Source: SZUA-448 sp045627185
Lineage (GTDB): Bacteria > Bacillota > Clostridia > Lachnospirales > Lachnospiraceae
Assembly (NCBI GenBank): GCA_045627185.1
Contig: JAZQNE010000025.1
Location: forward strand, 1-39,149
Reading direction: 5' to 3'
Length of the DNA stretch: 39,149 nt
The first letter of the stretch is position 1. The number at the start of each line of letters is the position of its first letter. The position numbers were made by a program, and so were the translations under genes. Under the pieces are notes generated by a model. The model did not search any database. It was not told where the DNA came from and saw only the letters and a list, made by a program, of their open reading frames with translations. This document shows, piece by piece, positions 15,420-23,507 of this stretch.

Positions 15420-16319
15420 TTAATTGCGTTCAACCATATAAAATCTTATTTTCCCGGGAACTGCGGGATCGATTCCCACTCCGCGCAGAAAAATCCCTCT
15501 GTCATACAGCTTCTGAAGGCCTTCGTCCGGAAATAATCCGCAGGCGCCCAGTTCATCAATCATTTCACTTGATTTTTCCACGATGTCCGCATGCTTTCCG
15601 GCTCTTTTGCCCGTATCGAAATAAACCTTCATTTCCTTTGGTCTGTCTTTTCTGACATTAACACCGAGAAGTGTTGGAAAATAGCCGTATTTTTCGGGTA
15701 TTGCAAGTGCTCCCGTATTTCCGTATCCGGAAACCGTTCGCGCTATATCCGCATCAAAACCGTTGTCATGCGAAAAAACTTTTTGGATATTCAGATAATA
15801 CTTGGCGGCAATTACAATGACATTCTCATTAAATCTGAGACCGATATTATTCAGACGGTTGCCGTTCCCGTTTTGATACACCGGGAGGCATTCGGCAACA
15901 GTTTCCATATCGCGAAGCAGATTGCCCGCAAGGTCCACACCGGTCTCATATAGTTCCGACAGGGCTTTCGGTATTGCAATTGCCTGTTCGTAACTTATTC
16001 CCGCTGTAAGAAGATTTACCGCATATTCCGCAGATTTCCCGCCGGAAGGCCTGTAAATTACGGTGTCGGCCACCTTTACTCCCGGAAAATTCCGGGTAAC
16101 GTTTTTCATTCCGGAAAGGATTTCATCAGGAATTGCGGCACAGTCTTCCATACCGTTATGCAAATCACCGGTTCCTCCTTTTTCAACAAGGCCGTCAAAA
16201 TACGTTTTCATCTCTGAAGCAGCGGATTTTTCACATGTTACACTGATGCATTCCAGCGTTTTATTTCCTTTTTTGCCGTAAAGAGCGGCTTCGTGCAAAC
16301 AGTAATCAGTAAAAGTCAT
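15420..16319 (-). CDS. Protein with four repeated beta-strand units, possibly a PT-barrel-like fold
   Basis: A 299-residue soluble protein that I do not recognise as a named family. Four segments share a pattern of a hydrophobic strand, a turn with acidic or proline residues, then K/R-x-K/R-x-Y-F/L: about residues 22-42 (SEMKTYFD), 159-178 (AAKYYLNI), 216-236 (KEMKVYFD) and 277-297 (GKIRFYMV). Such repeated beta-hairpins separated by helices are what an ABBA-type (PT-barrel) aromatic or cyanobactin prenyltransferase would show, and about 300 residues is the right size. This is inference, not recognition. The gene starts 10 nt after the lipoprotein stop with a weak ribosome binding site and precedes ispE. 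Confidence 0.8.
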   Translation of the reverse strand: MTFTDYCLHEAALYGKKGNKTLECISVTCEKSAASEMKTYFDGLVEKGGTGDLHNGMEDCAAIPDEILSGMKNVTRNFPGVKVADTVIYRPSGGKSAEYAVNLLTAGISYEQAIAIPKALSELYETGVDLAGNLLRDMETVAECLPVYQNGNGNRLNNIGLRFNENVIVIAAKYYLNIQKVFSHDNGFDADIARTVSGYGNTGALAIPEKYGYFPTLLGVNVRKDRPKEMKVYFDTGKRAGKHADIVEKSSEMIDELGACGLFPDEGLQKLYDRGIFLRGVGIDPAVPGKIRFYMVERN

Positions 16320-16329
16320 ATCAAATCAA

Positions 16330-17922
16330 TTACGAAATCTGCTCTTTTCCAAGAACAAATTCTCTCATAAGAACGCCCATGTCTCCGTTTGTGACAGTGA
16401 ACTTAATTGTGAGCTTCTGCACACCTGTAACATCAAGTGATATTTCCTTTGCAGAGTCGGTACCGTTAATGTCAATCGAAAGAAGAAGGGTATCATCGTT
16501 GCCAAAGAATTCCAGCTTGCCGGTTTCTTCGGATGTTACGGTTTCAGCACCGGTTTCGGGGTCTGTCGTATTCTCAAGTGTTGCGTCAACAGTGCCTGCA
16601 ACACCCTTAAGTGATGTGTATTCACCCTTGAGGTCATAGGTCACGCTTGCAACCTTCTCGCTTGTCCATGAATCAGCAGCTGCTGCATTCATAACAAATC
16701 TTGATTTGCAGGGCAGATATTCTGTTTCATCGGATCCCTTTACGATATCTTTGTCAACCGCAAGTTCCGTAACGTTTGAATACTCTACAAATTCAGCCTC
16801 AGTCAGATAAACAGGGCATGCGGAAAGAAGATTCTCGAAGTACTTGTCAAATGACTCCATCGGATGGACGGCCTTTGCCTCAGCATAAATCTCCTTAAGA
16901 CCCGCATAGAGGCTCTGCTCCCTATATTTTGCCGCAAGTTCAACAATATAGGTGTAGAAAGTATCATCCAGGCCCTGAACATAAAGCTTGAATTCCTCAT
17001 CTGCCTCATAACGCTCAGGGTAATTTTTCTTAAGCTCATCAATCAGCTGATATGCTGATTCGTAGTTTTTGTTTTCAAAATAACTGTTGATATATTTTTT
17101 GTAGTTTTCCTTAGCCTGATTGAATTTGCAGATTTCCTCGGCTTCATCAACAGCGTCAAGTTTTGCCTGAAAATCCGTTTTGTCTGCTTCTGTCCAATAA
17201 TCATAGTTAATCACATGATTAACGGCATTTCTGGCATTGTAGAAATCTTCAGCTGCCATAAATGTGTCTGCCTGTTCAAAAACATGCTGCTTATATGCAT
17301 TAAGAACACGTGTAAGCTCAGGCTGAAGTTCGGGTATTCCGCTCTCATCAAAGGCGTCCTTTATGAGATAAATTGCATTTGAGTAGCCTCCGTTTGCAAT
17401 ATATTCATCAGCTTTCTTTGAGAGTTCCTCAACATATTCCTGCTTGATTTTTACCATTTCAGACTGAGCTTTTTCATAATTGCAGTCTTCGGAAATAACC
17501 TGGGAATAAAGCTTGTAGGCTGTCAGTTTGTTTCCCTGGTCAGCGCTTGCCTCTGCGGAATCAAATGCATTTTTTGATGCATTGATTGTTGCAAGTCTTG
17601 CTACGGCATCTGCAGTTTCGTCCGAAATAGCGTCAAGGTCCATTTTAACAATTGTTTCAACAAGCTTCTGGGCGGTTTTATACTTTACCTCACCGGCAGC
17701 ATAATTCTTCAGAGTCTCCTCAAGGCGCTCTTTCAGTTTACCGCTGAGTTTTTCTTCCTCTTTGTCAGAAAGTGTTTTTTCTTCATAGAAATCAAGTGCC
17801 TCCGAACAGTCACCGTCTGCAAGAAGTTTGTCTATTTTCTTTGCTTCATTGCAGCCTGTAAGCACAAGTGATGCAAGAGCTGCTGTTGTAAGTACGGCAT
17901 AACCTTTGATTTTGTTTTTCAT
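16330..17922 (-). CDS. Large lipoprotein with TPR-like helices and NPCBM-like C-terminal domain
   Basis: A 530-residue surface lipoprotein. The signal has MKNKIK, a hydrophobic core and an LTGC lipobox (Cys24). Residues about 30-400 are charged and helical with repeated TPR-like units (for example ADTFMAAEDFYNARNAVNHV, and YFENKNYESAYQLIDELKK). The last 110 residues are a beta-sandwich with the pattern of NPCBM-type carbohydrate-binding modules: Tyr-Asp-Leu-Lys-Gly, a Gly-Asp-Asp strand, then VTGVQKLTIKFTV. The start is the ATG at 17922, which has GGAG at 6 nt; an ORF extension to 17967 has no better site. The role is probably surface scaffolding or glycan binding, which is inferred. First gene of the operon with the 299-residue protein and ispE. 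Confidence 0.87.
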   Translation of the reverse strand: MKNKIKGYAVLTTAALASLVLTGCNEAKKIDKLLADGDCSEALDFYEEKTLSDKEEEKLSGKLKERLEETLKNYAAGEVKYKTAQKLVETIVKMDLDAISDETADAVARLATINASKNAFDSAEASADQGNKLTAYKLYSQVISEDCNYEKAQSEMVKIKQEYVEELSKKADEYIANGGYSNAIYLIKDAFDESGIPELQPELTRVLNAYKQHVFEQADTFMAAEDFYNARNAVNHVINYDYWTEADKTDFQAKLDAVDEAEEICKFNQAKENYKKYINSYFENKNYESAYQLIDELKKNYPERYEADEEFKLYVQGLDDTFYTYIVELAAKYREQSLYAGLKEIYAEAKAVHPMESFDKYFENLLSACPVYLTEAEFVEYSNVTELAVDKDIVKGSDETEYLPCKSRFVMNAAAADSWTSEKVASVTYDLKGEYTSLKGVAGTVDATLENTTDPETGAETVTSEETGKLEFFGNDDTLLLSIDINGTDSAKEISLDVTGVQKLTIKFTVTNGDMGVLMREFVLGKEQIS

Positions 17923-17957
17923 ATTTGTCTCCATTCCTTGAAATAATTTCTGGAGTG

Positions 17958-17986
17958 ATTTTCGCACTTTAATCCCAGTATGTCAA
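17958..17986 (-). promoter_or_regulatory. Promoter of the lipoprotein/ispE operon
   Basis: Perfect TTGACA (17986-17981), 17-nt spacer and GAAAAT (17963-17958) on the minus strand, about 36 nt before the lipoprotein start codon. The -10 is weak. Confidence 0.6.
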
Positions 17987-18058
17987 GTTTATGTAAAAAT
18001 TGCCATTCGACTGTGTTTCTGCAAAGCAGTAAAGCAGGGTGAAATAAGCCATACATGC

Positions 18059-18097
18059 AAAAAAAGAACTTCGGCCACTTTTATATGACCGAAGTTC
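18059..18097 (-). terminator. Rho-independent terminator of the hydrogenase operon
   Basis: GAACTTCGG (18097-18089) pairs perfectly with CCGAAGTTC (18074-18066) and is followed by seven T (18065-18059), 39 nt after the hydA stop. Confidence 0.95.
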
Positions 18098-18135
18098 ACT
18101 GCCTGAAACTGTTTTACAGCCTCAGTTTAATTCAA

Positions 18136-19881
18136 TTACTGGATCTTTCTTGCAACGTATGTTGTATGAAGTGTTTCATGTGCCTTGTGGCTGCCGGGCT
18201 CGCCAAGGAATTCCTCATAGAGCTTCTTAACAGCTTCATTCTCATGAGACTTACGAACAGGCATTGCAGCATCCTGTGAGTACAGAGCGCTTGCACGGAG
18301 ACCGCGTACATCTACGAAGTTACGTGTTGTGCCGTTGTACTGAGGCTGACCGCCACCGTTTACACAGCCGCCGGGGCAAGCCATGATTTCAACGAATGTA
18401 TAATCTGCTTCGCCGTTCTTAATTTTCTCAAGAAGGTCATGTGCGTTCTTAAGGCCTGATGCAACAGCAACCTTAACCTTAAGGCCTGCTACTTCGTATT
18501 CAGCTTCCTTAATACCTGCAATACCACGAACTTCCTTGAACTCGATAGGAGAATCATTTGACTCACCGGTAAGTTTCCAAACTGCTGTACGGAGAGCTGC
18601 CTCCATAACGCCGCCTGTTGCACCGAAGATAACAGCAGCGCCTGTGCTGATACCAAGAGGCTCGTCAAATTTCTCATCGGGAAGAAGGTTGAAGTTGAGG
18701 CCTACACGCTTGATCATGCGGGCAAGTTCTCTTGTGGTCATGGTGTAATCAAGATCGGGGAAGCCTGCTGCGTTCTCATTGTCACGTGTGATTTCGAACT
18801 TCTTTGCTGTACAAGGCATTACTGATACGCTAACGATCTTAGCGGGATCAATGCCCATCTTCTGAGCGTAATATGTCTTAACCATAGCACCGAACATCTG
18901 CTGAGGAGACTTGCAGGATGAAAGGTTGTCAAGCATATCGGGGAAGTAGTGCTCGCAGTACTTGATCCATCCGGGTGAGCAGGATGTGATAAGAGGAAGC
19001 TTACCGCCGTTCTTTACTCTGTCAAGAAGCTCTGTAGCTTCTTCCATGATGGTAAGGTCTGCTGCGAAATCGGTATCAAATACCTTGTCAAAACCAAGTC
19101 TTCTGAGTGCTGCAACCATCTTGCCCTCAACGTTGGTTCCCATTGCGATACCAAATTCTTCACCAAGTGCTGCACGATCTGCGGGAGCGGTCTGTACAAC
19201 AACGTATTTATCGGGATCTGCAATAGCTGCGAAAATATCGTCGATATTGCTCTTCTCCTGAAGTGCGCCTGTAGGGCAGGCTGCGATACACTGACCGCAG
19301 TTTACGCATGATGTCTCAGCAAGGCCCATTTCAAATGCACAGGAGATGTTTGTTGCGAAACCACGCTCATTAGCACCGATAACGCCAACGCCCTGTGTCT
19401 TTGCGCAGATAGCTGAGCAACGACGGCAAAGAACGCACTTGCTGTTATCACGGATCATATGAACTGCGGAATCATCGATTTCTGAAGGAGTCTTGGCACC
19501 ATCATAGTAACCTTCATCCTCAACACCGAGTTCTCTTGCAAGCTGCTGAAGCTCGCAGTTGCCTGAACGTACACATGAAAGGCATTTTCTCTCATGGTTG
19601 GAAAGAAGGAGCTGTAATGTCTTCTTTCTGGAATCAAGAACTCTCTTGGTGTTTGTGAAAATTTCCATGCCCTCATTAATGGGGTAAACACAAGCAGCAA
19701 CAAGGCTTCTTGCGCCCTTAACTTCAACAACGCACATACGGCATGCGCCGATTTCGTTGATGTCTTTTAAGTAGCAGAGGGTAGGTATTTCAATACCTGC
19801 ATAGCGTGCAGCTTCAAGAATGGTTGAACCCTTGGGAGCTGCGACATCCATACCATTAATTTTAATATTAACGTTTTCCAT
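18136..19881 (-). CDS. hydA: [FeFe] hydrogenase catalytic subunit (NAD-linked, HydA type)
   Basis: A 581-residue hydrogenase that reversibly forms H2 with electrons from NADH and reduced ferredoxin, as part of a cytoplasmic HydABC complex. Domains in order: [2Fe-2S] (Cys36, 47, 50, 64); His-Cys3 [4Fe-4S] (His96, Cys100, 103, 109); two [4Fe-4S] (Cys149, 152, 155, 159 and Cys192, 195, 198, 202); then the H-cluster domain with TSCSPGW (Cys301), MPCTAKKFE (Cys357) and MACPGGC (Cys502, 506); and a C-terminal small-subunit-like region. The first H-cluster motif reads Cys-Ser where stand-alone enzymes have Cys-Cys; I believe this is common in multimeric NAD-linked forms. The segment APADRAALGEE carries Asp235 where a hydrophobic residue is usual. 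Last gene of the operon, 15 nt after hydB. Confidence 0.97.
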   Translation of the reverse strand: MENVNIKINGMDVAAPKGSTILEAARYAGIEIPTLCYLKDINEIGACRMCVVEVKGARSLVAACVYPINEGMEIFTNTKRVLDSRKKTLQLLLSNHERKCLSCVRSGNCELQQLARELGVEDEGYYDGAKTPSEIDDSAVHMIRDNSKCVLCRRCSAICAKTQGVGVIGANERGFATNISCAFEMGLAETSCVNCGQCIAACPTGALQEKSNIDDIFAAIADPDKYVVVQTAPADRAALGEEFGIAMGTNVEGKMVAALRRLGFDKVFDTDFAADLTIMEEATELLDRVKNGGKLPLITSCSPGWIKYCEHYFPDMLDNLSSCKSPQQMFGAMVKTYYAQKMGIDPAKIVSVSVMPCTAKKFEITRDNENAAGFPDLDYTMTTRELARMIKRVGLNFNLLPDEKFDEPLGISTGAAVIFGATGGVMEAALRTAVWKLTGESNDSPIEFKEVRGIAGIKEAEYEVAGLKVKVAVASGLKNAHDLLEKIKNGEADYTFVEIMACPGGCVNGGGQPQYNGTTRNFVDVRGLRASALYSQDAAMPVRKSHENEAVKKLYEEFLGEPGSHKAHETLHTTYVARKIQ

Positions 19882-19896
19882 TATCTCGCATCCTCC

Positions 19897-21711
19897 TTAT
19901 TTCTTGCTGATTGCGCCAAACTTACATGTAGACATACATGCACCGCACTTCACGCACTTGCTGCTGTCGATTGCCATTGCTGCAAGCTTCTTGCCGGGAG
20001 CAATGTAATCTGTTCTGGTAATAGCACTTGCAGGACACTGCTTAGCGCACATTCCGCAGCCGATACATTTATCTTTATCAATTGTGTACTTAAGAAGGTT
20101 CTTGCAGACACCTGCAGGGCAACGCTTCTCAACAACGTGTGCAATGTATTCGTCTTTGAAGTAACGAAGGGTTGAAAGAATAGGGTTGGGAGCTGTCTGA
20201 CCAAGGCCGCAGAGTGCGTTGTCCTTGATGTAGAGGCAGAGCTCTTCAAGTTTGTCAAGGTCTTCAAGTGTGCCTTCGCCCTTTGTAATCTTGTCAAGGA
20301 TTTCGTACATACGCTTTGTGCCGACACGGCAAGGTGTACATTTACCGCAAGATTCATCAACGGTGAAGCCGAGGAAGAACTTAGCAATATCAACCATACA
20401 GTTGTCTTCATCCATTACGATGAGACCGCCGGAACCCATCATGGAGCCGATAGCAATAAGGTTATCATAGTCAATCGGAACATCGAAGTGTTCAGCAGGG
20501 ATACATCCGCCGGAAGGACCGCCGGTCTGAGCTGCCTTGAACTTCTTGCCGTTGGGAACGCCGCCGCCGATGTCCTCAACAACTTCGCGGAGTGTAGTTC
20601 CCATGGGGATTTCTACAAGACCGGTGTTGTTGATCTTGCCACCGAGTGCGAATACCTTTGTACCCTTTGACTTCTCTGTACCCATGGATGTGAACCAGTC
20701 AACACCGTTAAGGATGATCTGAGGAACGTTAGCCCATGTCTCAACGTTGTTGAGGATTGTAGGACGCTCGAAAAGACCCTTAACTGCAGGGAACGGAGGA
20801 CGGGGACGAGGCTCGCCGCGGTTACCTTCGATTGATGTCATAAGAGCTGTCTCTTCACCGCAAACGAATGCGCCTGCTCCAAGACGAAGCTCAATATCGA
20901 AATCAAAGCCTGACTCGAAAATGTTCTTACCTAAAAGACCATATTCTCTAGCCTGCTTGATAGCGATGTTAAGACGCTGAACAGCGATAGGATATTCAGC
21001 ACGAACGTAGATGTAACCCTGGCTTGCGCCGATTGCATAACCTGCAATTGCCATAGCCTCAAGTACTACATGGGGATCGCCTTCAAGAACGGAACGATCC
21101 ATGAATGCACCGGGGTCACCCTCATCTGCGTTACAGCAAACATATTTCTGGCCGCCGTCCTGAACAAGGTTGCGGGCAAGCTGCCACTTTTTGCCGGTAG
21201 GGAAACCTGCACCACCACGGCCGCGAAGACCGCTGGCAAGGATTGTGTCGATAACCTGCTCGGGAGTCATCTCGGTAAGAACCTTACCAAGTGCTTCATA
21301 TCCGCGGGTACCGATGTACTCTTCAATGTTTTCGGGGTTGATAACACCACAGTTACGAAGAGCGATACGGGTCTGCTTGCTGTAGAAGTCAGTCTCTGCA
21401 AGAGGCTTAACGTCTCCGCCGCTTGACTCTTCCTTGTAAACAAGGCGATCTACCTGACGACCCTTTAACAGATGCTCTGAAACGATTTCAGCAACATCTT
21501 CTTTAGTAACGCGTGCGTAGAATGTTCCTTCAGGGTAAATCAGCATGATGGGGCCCTGTGCGCAAAGGCCGTGGCAACCTGTCTTTACAACGCAAACTTC
21601 GTCTTTAAGACCGGCTTTGTTGATTTCGTCCTGAAGAGTTTCAATAATCTGTAAGCTTCCGGAGGAAGTACAACCGGTTCCGCCACAGACTAAGACATGT
21701 GAACGATACAT
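19897..21711 (-). CDS. hydB: NuoF-like NADH-binding subunit of the hydrogenase (HydB)
   Basis: A 604-residue flavoprotein that carries FMN and binds NAD(H). In HydABC it is the place where electrons are exchanged between NADH, ferredoxin and the hydrogenase. Domains: N-terminal thioredoxin-like [2Fe-2S] (Cys9, 14, 46, 50); NuoF core with GLRGRGGAGFPTG (161-173) and CNADEGDPGAF (about 193) for FMN/NADH; a [4Fe-4S] site SCGKCTPCR (Cys455, 458, 461) with Cys501; and two C-terminal ferredoxin-type [4Fe-4S] clusters (Cys549, 552, 555, 559 and Cys586, 589, 592, 596). These extra N- and C-terminal modules separate hydrogenase HydB from complex I NuoF. GAGGAGG precedes the ATG. Gaps of 15-20 nt to its neighbours show tight co-transcription. 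Confidence 0.97.
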   Translation of the reverse strand: MYRSHVLVCGGTGCTSSGSLQIIETLQDEINKAGLKDEVCVVKTGCHGLCAQGPIMLIYPEGTFYARVTKEDVAEIVSEHLLKGRQVDRLVYKEESSGGDVKPLAETDFYSKQTRIALRNCGVINPENIEEYIGTRGYEALGKVLTEMTPEQVIDTILASGLRGRGGAGFPTGKKWQLARNLVQDGGQKYVCCNADEGDPGAFMDRSVLEGDPHVVLEAMAIAGYAIGASQGYIYVRAEYPIAVQRLNIAIKQAREYGLLGKNIFESGFDFDIELRLGAGAFVCGEETALMTSIEGNRGEPRPRPPFPAVKGLFERPTILNNVETWANVPQIILNGVDWFTSMGTEKSKGTKVFALGGKINNTGLVEIPMGTTLREVVEDIGGGVPNGKKFKAAQTGGPSGGCIPAEHFDVPIDYDNLIAIGSMMGSGGLIVMDEDNCMVDIAKFFLGFTVDESCGKCTPCRVGTKRMYEILDKITKGEGTLEDLDKLEELCLYIKDNALCGLGQTAPNPILSTLRYFKDEYIAHVVEKRCPAGVCKNLLKYTIDKDKCIGCGMCAKQCPASAITRTDYIAPGKKLAAMAIDSSKCVKCGACMSTCKFGAISKK

Positions 21712-21729
21712 AACCTAACCTCCTCTGGT

Positions 21730-22101
21730 TTATTTAAGTGTGCTGCCGATTGTGTACTGGTTAATCGGCTGACCACCGATGATGTGCTTCTCAAGAACTT
21801 CAAGAGCTTTCTCGGGGTTCATTTTAACGTAAGTAACTTTTTCCTTGCCGGGCTCAAGAACCTCAACGATGGGCTCATACTGGCAAAGACCGATGCAACC
21901 TGTCTGGATAACAGATACATTCTTTAAGCCTTTTGTCTGAACTGCGTCTGAAAGTGTTGTAAGCACGGGACGTGCACCACTTGCAATACCGCAGGTTGCC
22001 ATGCCGACAACGATACGTGTCTGGTTGGTTTCGTCTGAACGGAAGCCTACCTGACCCTGCATCTTCTCACGAATTGCCTTTAATTCAGCTAGAGATTTCA
22101 T
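21730..22101 (-). CDS. Thioredoxin-like [2Fe-2S] ferredoxin of the hydrogenase operon
   Basis: A 123-residue small iron-sulfur protein. The motifs ATCGIASGA (Cys37) and TGCIGLC (Cys69, Cys73) are those of thioredoxin-like [2Fe-2S] domains, matching the N-terminal domain of HydB and the NuoE-like subunit. Only these three cysteines are visible, while four are the usual number of ligands, so the cluster may have a non-cysteine ligand or be lost. A gene of this type is common between the GHKL gene and hydB in clostridial hydrogenase operons. AAGGAGG lies before the ATG. It probably acts as an electron carrier or accessory subunit. Confidence 0.92.
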   Translation of the reverse strand: MKSLAELKAIREKMQGQVGFRSDETNQTRIVVGMATCGIASGARPVLTTLSDAVQTKGLKNVSVIQTGCIGLCQYEPIVEVLEPGKEKVTYVKMNPEKALEVLEKHIIGGQPINQYTIGSTLK

Positions 22102-22173
22102 GTGATCTCCTCCTTAATTATTTTCAGTTAACTACATTGCCGCCTGTGCGGCCCGGCCGTTTGTCTTTCTTAC

Positions 22174-22731
22174 TCAGTAAACCACTCCGCCGTCTGTTTC
22201 CAGACTGTTTTCCGTAAGATAGTCCTTAATGTAAGCAAGCACTTCCGGCTCATTCAGGGGAACTCCCTCAAGGATTTCGCGAAATTCGCGTGTATCCATG
22301 GTGAATTCCTTGTCTTCGTATACGTATCGATACAGGAAATCCGTTTCGCTATGACCCGAAATCAGCGTAAGCAGTGTACCGGTCATATCCCCTACGGGCA
22401 TACGGTCTATGTGGTTGTAGCCAAAAACTGCTGTAACCGTTGTTCCGACGCCAACCTCAGATTCGATGAGGAAGGAACCGCCGGTGCTTTCGGCAGCGTA
22501 TTTGAAGAACGGAACACCAAGTCCGACCCTTCTGGTCTTTCGCGTGGTGTAAAACGGATCCGTAACCGCTTTGACCTGTTCTGCAGTCATCCCGCAGCCG
22601 TTATCCTTGATAATAATTGTGATGGTGTCCTCAGAAGGCTTTGCAATCAGGGATATCTCCACAAGACTTGCTCCCGCCTTTGTTGAGTTTTCCGTTACAT
22701 CAAGAACATTAAGCGATAATTCGGTCATCAT
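22174..22731 (-). CDS. GHKL ATPase of the hydrogenase operon
   Basis: A 185-residue protein containing the histidine-kinase-type ATP-binding fold: an N-box-like VTENSTKAGAS, the G1 box DNGCGM and the G2 box GLGVP. There is no sensor, membrane or dimerisation/phosphoacceptor domain, and the C-terminal 65 residues are not kinase-like. Such stand-alone ATPases recur in operons of NAD-linked [FeFe] hydrogenases. Their role is unproven; regulation or assembly are the usual guesses. Two adjacent ATG codons (22731 and 22728) are possible starts behind a GGAG. The gene sits between hydC (gap 15 nt) and the small ferredoxin (gap 72 nt). Confidence 0.92.
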   Translation of the reverse strand: MMTELSLNVLDVTENSTKAGASLVEISLIAKPSEDTITIIIKDNGCGMTAEQVKAVTDPFYTTRKTRRVGLGVPFFKYAAESTGGSFLIESEVGVGTTVTAVFGYNHIDRMPVGDMTGTLLTLISGHSETDFLYRYVYEDKEFTMDTREFREILEGVPLNEPEVLAYIKDYLTENSLETDGGVVY

Positions 22732-22746
22732 ACGCGAAGGAACTCC

Positions 22747-23241
22747 TTATTCGTATTTTGCAAAAATACCGGGTAACTGATCGGGAGTAAGACGTCCGTA
22801 AACATCATCGTTGATCATCATTACCGGAGCAAGACCGCAAGCACCTACACAACGGCATGACTCAAGTGAGAACTTACCGTCTGCTGTGCACTCGCCGTCA
22901 GCGATGCCGAGGATTTCCTGGATCTTATCGAAGATAACACCCGAACCCTTTACGTAGCATGCAGTACCGAGGCAAACAGATACTTTGTACTTTCCCTTCG
23001 GATAGAGGGAGAACTGTGCGTAGAAGGTAACGATTCCGTAAACCTTCTCAAGCGGAACATTCATCTCATTTGCAACAATTGTCTGCACTTCAATGGGAAG
23101 ATATCCGTAAATTTCCTGCGCCTTTTGAAGAATAGGCATGAGGGCACCTTTTTCGTCCTTACGCTCTGCAATCACAGCCAAGAGCTCTTTTTCCTGCTCT
23201 TTTGTTCCTGCAAAGGGGACTGAACTTTTCTTAGAACCCAT
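22747..23241 (-). CDS. hydC: NuoE-like [2Fe-2S] subunit of the hydrogenase (HydC)
   Basis: A 164-residue homologue of the complex I 24 kDa subunit. It has an N-terminal helical bundle and a thioredoxin-like [2Fe-2S] domain with CLGTAC (Cys90, Cys95) and CRCVGAC (Cys131, Cys135). In HydABC it relays electrons next to HydB. The start is the ATG at 23241, which has a perfect GGAGG 7 nt upstream; an in-frame extension to 23283 would run over that site and the Rex-like operator. First gene of the five-gene hydrogenase operon. Confidence 0.95.
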   Translation of the reverse strand: MGSKKSSVPFAGTKEQEKELLAVIAERKDEKGALMPILQKAQEIYGYLPIEVQTIVANEMNVPLEKVYGIVTFYAQFSLYPKGKYKVSVCLGTACYVKGSGVIFDKIQEILGIADGECTADGKFSLESCRCVGACGLAPVMMINDDVYGRLTPDQLPGIFAKYE

Positions 23242-23253
23242 TACTGAACCTCC

Positions 23254-23271
23254 TTGATATTTTATTAACAA
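23254..23271 (-). promoter_or_regulatory. Candidate Rex operator of the hydrogenase operon
   Basis: TTGTTAATAAAATATCAA on the minus strand matches the clostridial Rex consensus TTGTTAA-N4-TTAACAA at 12 of 14 defined positions, with a perfect first half. It lies between the promoter and the hydC ribosome binding site. Rex senses NADH/NAD+ and is known to control fermentation and hydrogenase genes, which fits this operon. Confidence 0.6.
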
Positions 23272-23314
23272 TCTCACGCGCAAAGCGAAAGACCGTTAAT
23301 CATAAGTAATTTGG

Positions 23315-23343
23315 ATTATAGCATAATTATATGGGGATTTCCA
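23315..23343 (-). promoter_or_regulatory. Promoter of the hydrogenase operon
   Basis: A perfect TATAAT (23320-23315) with a 17-nt spacer to a weak -35 TGGAAA (23343-23338), about 75 nt before hydC. The candidate Rex site lies downstream of the start site, as a roadblock-type operator would. Confidence 0.7.
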
Positions 23344-23424
23344 TAGTTTTTTTGATTCGAAAAGTTAAAAAATGAAGTGGTTAAATAGATGCTTGATTAT
23401 GAAAAATGAACAAAAGTAATCGGC

Positions 23425-23455
23425 TCAACATGCTCCGGACGGAAAACAAAGAAAA
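23425..23455 (-). repeat. 31-nt copy of an internal segment of the neighbouring sugar ABC ATPase gene
   Basis: Twenty-nine of 31 nt are identical to 25474-25504, in the same orientation. In the ATPase gene this segment encodes FFGFRPEHVE; here the frame would read FFVFRPEHVE but belongs to no gene. Similarity stops abruptly at both ends. The copy lies just beyond the 3' end of surface cassette 2. Confidence 0.75.
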
Positions 23456-23486
23456 GCGAGGACGGATTGATAAATCGCCTCGCTTT
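23444..23486 (-). terminator. Terminator of surface cassette 2
   Basis: AAAGCGAGG (23486-23478) pairs with CCTCGCTTT (23461-23453) across a 16-nt loop, followed by a T-rich TTTTCTTTGTTTTCC. It ends the transcript of the two-gene cassette. Its T-rich tail overlaps the ATPase-derived repeat. Confidence 0.8.
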
Positions 23487-23497
23487 GTGGTGGGAAA
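23484..23497 (+). repeat. Left arm of 14-bp inverted repeat bracketing surface cassette 2
   Basis: TTTGTGGTGGGAAA is the exact reverse complement of 25016-25029. The two arms enclose both cassette genes and nothing else. The position is just before the terminator in the 3' untranslated region. Confidence 0.6.
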
Positions 23498-23507
23498 AGA
23501 AAATTAA

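Noticed and set aside
18136..19881. HydA read as an inactive or sensory hydrogenase because of TSCSPGW
   Set aside because: All other cluster ligands and the full hydrogenase operon are intact, and the same motif appears to be normal in NAD-linked multimeric enzymes.
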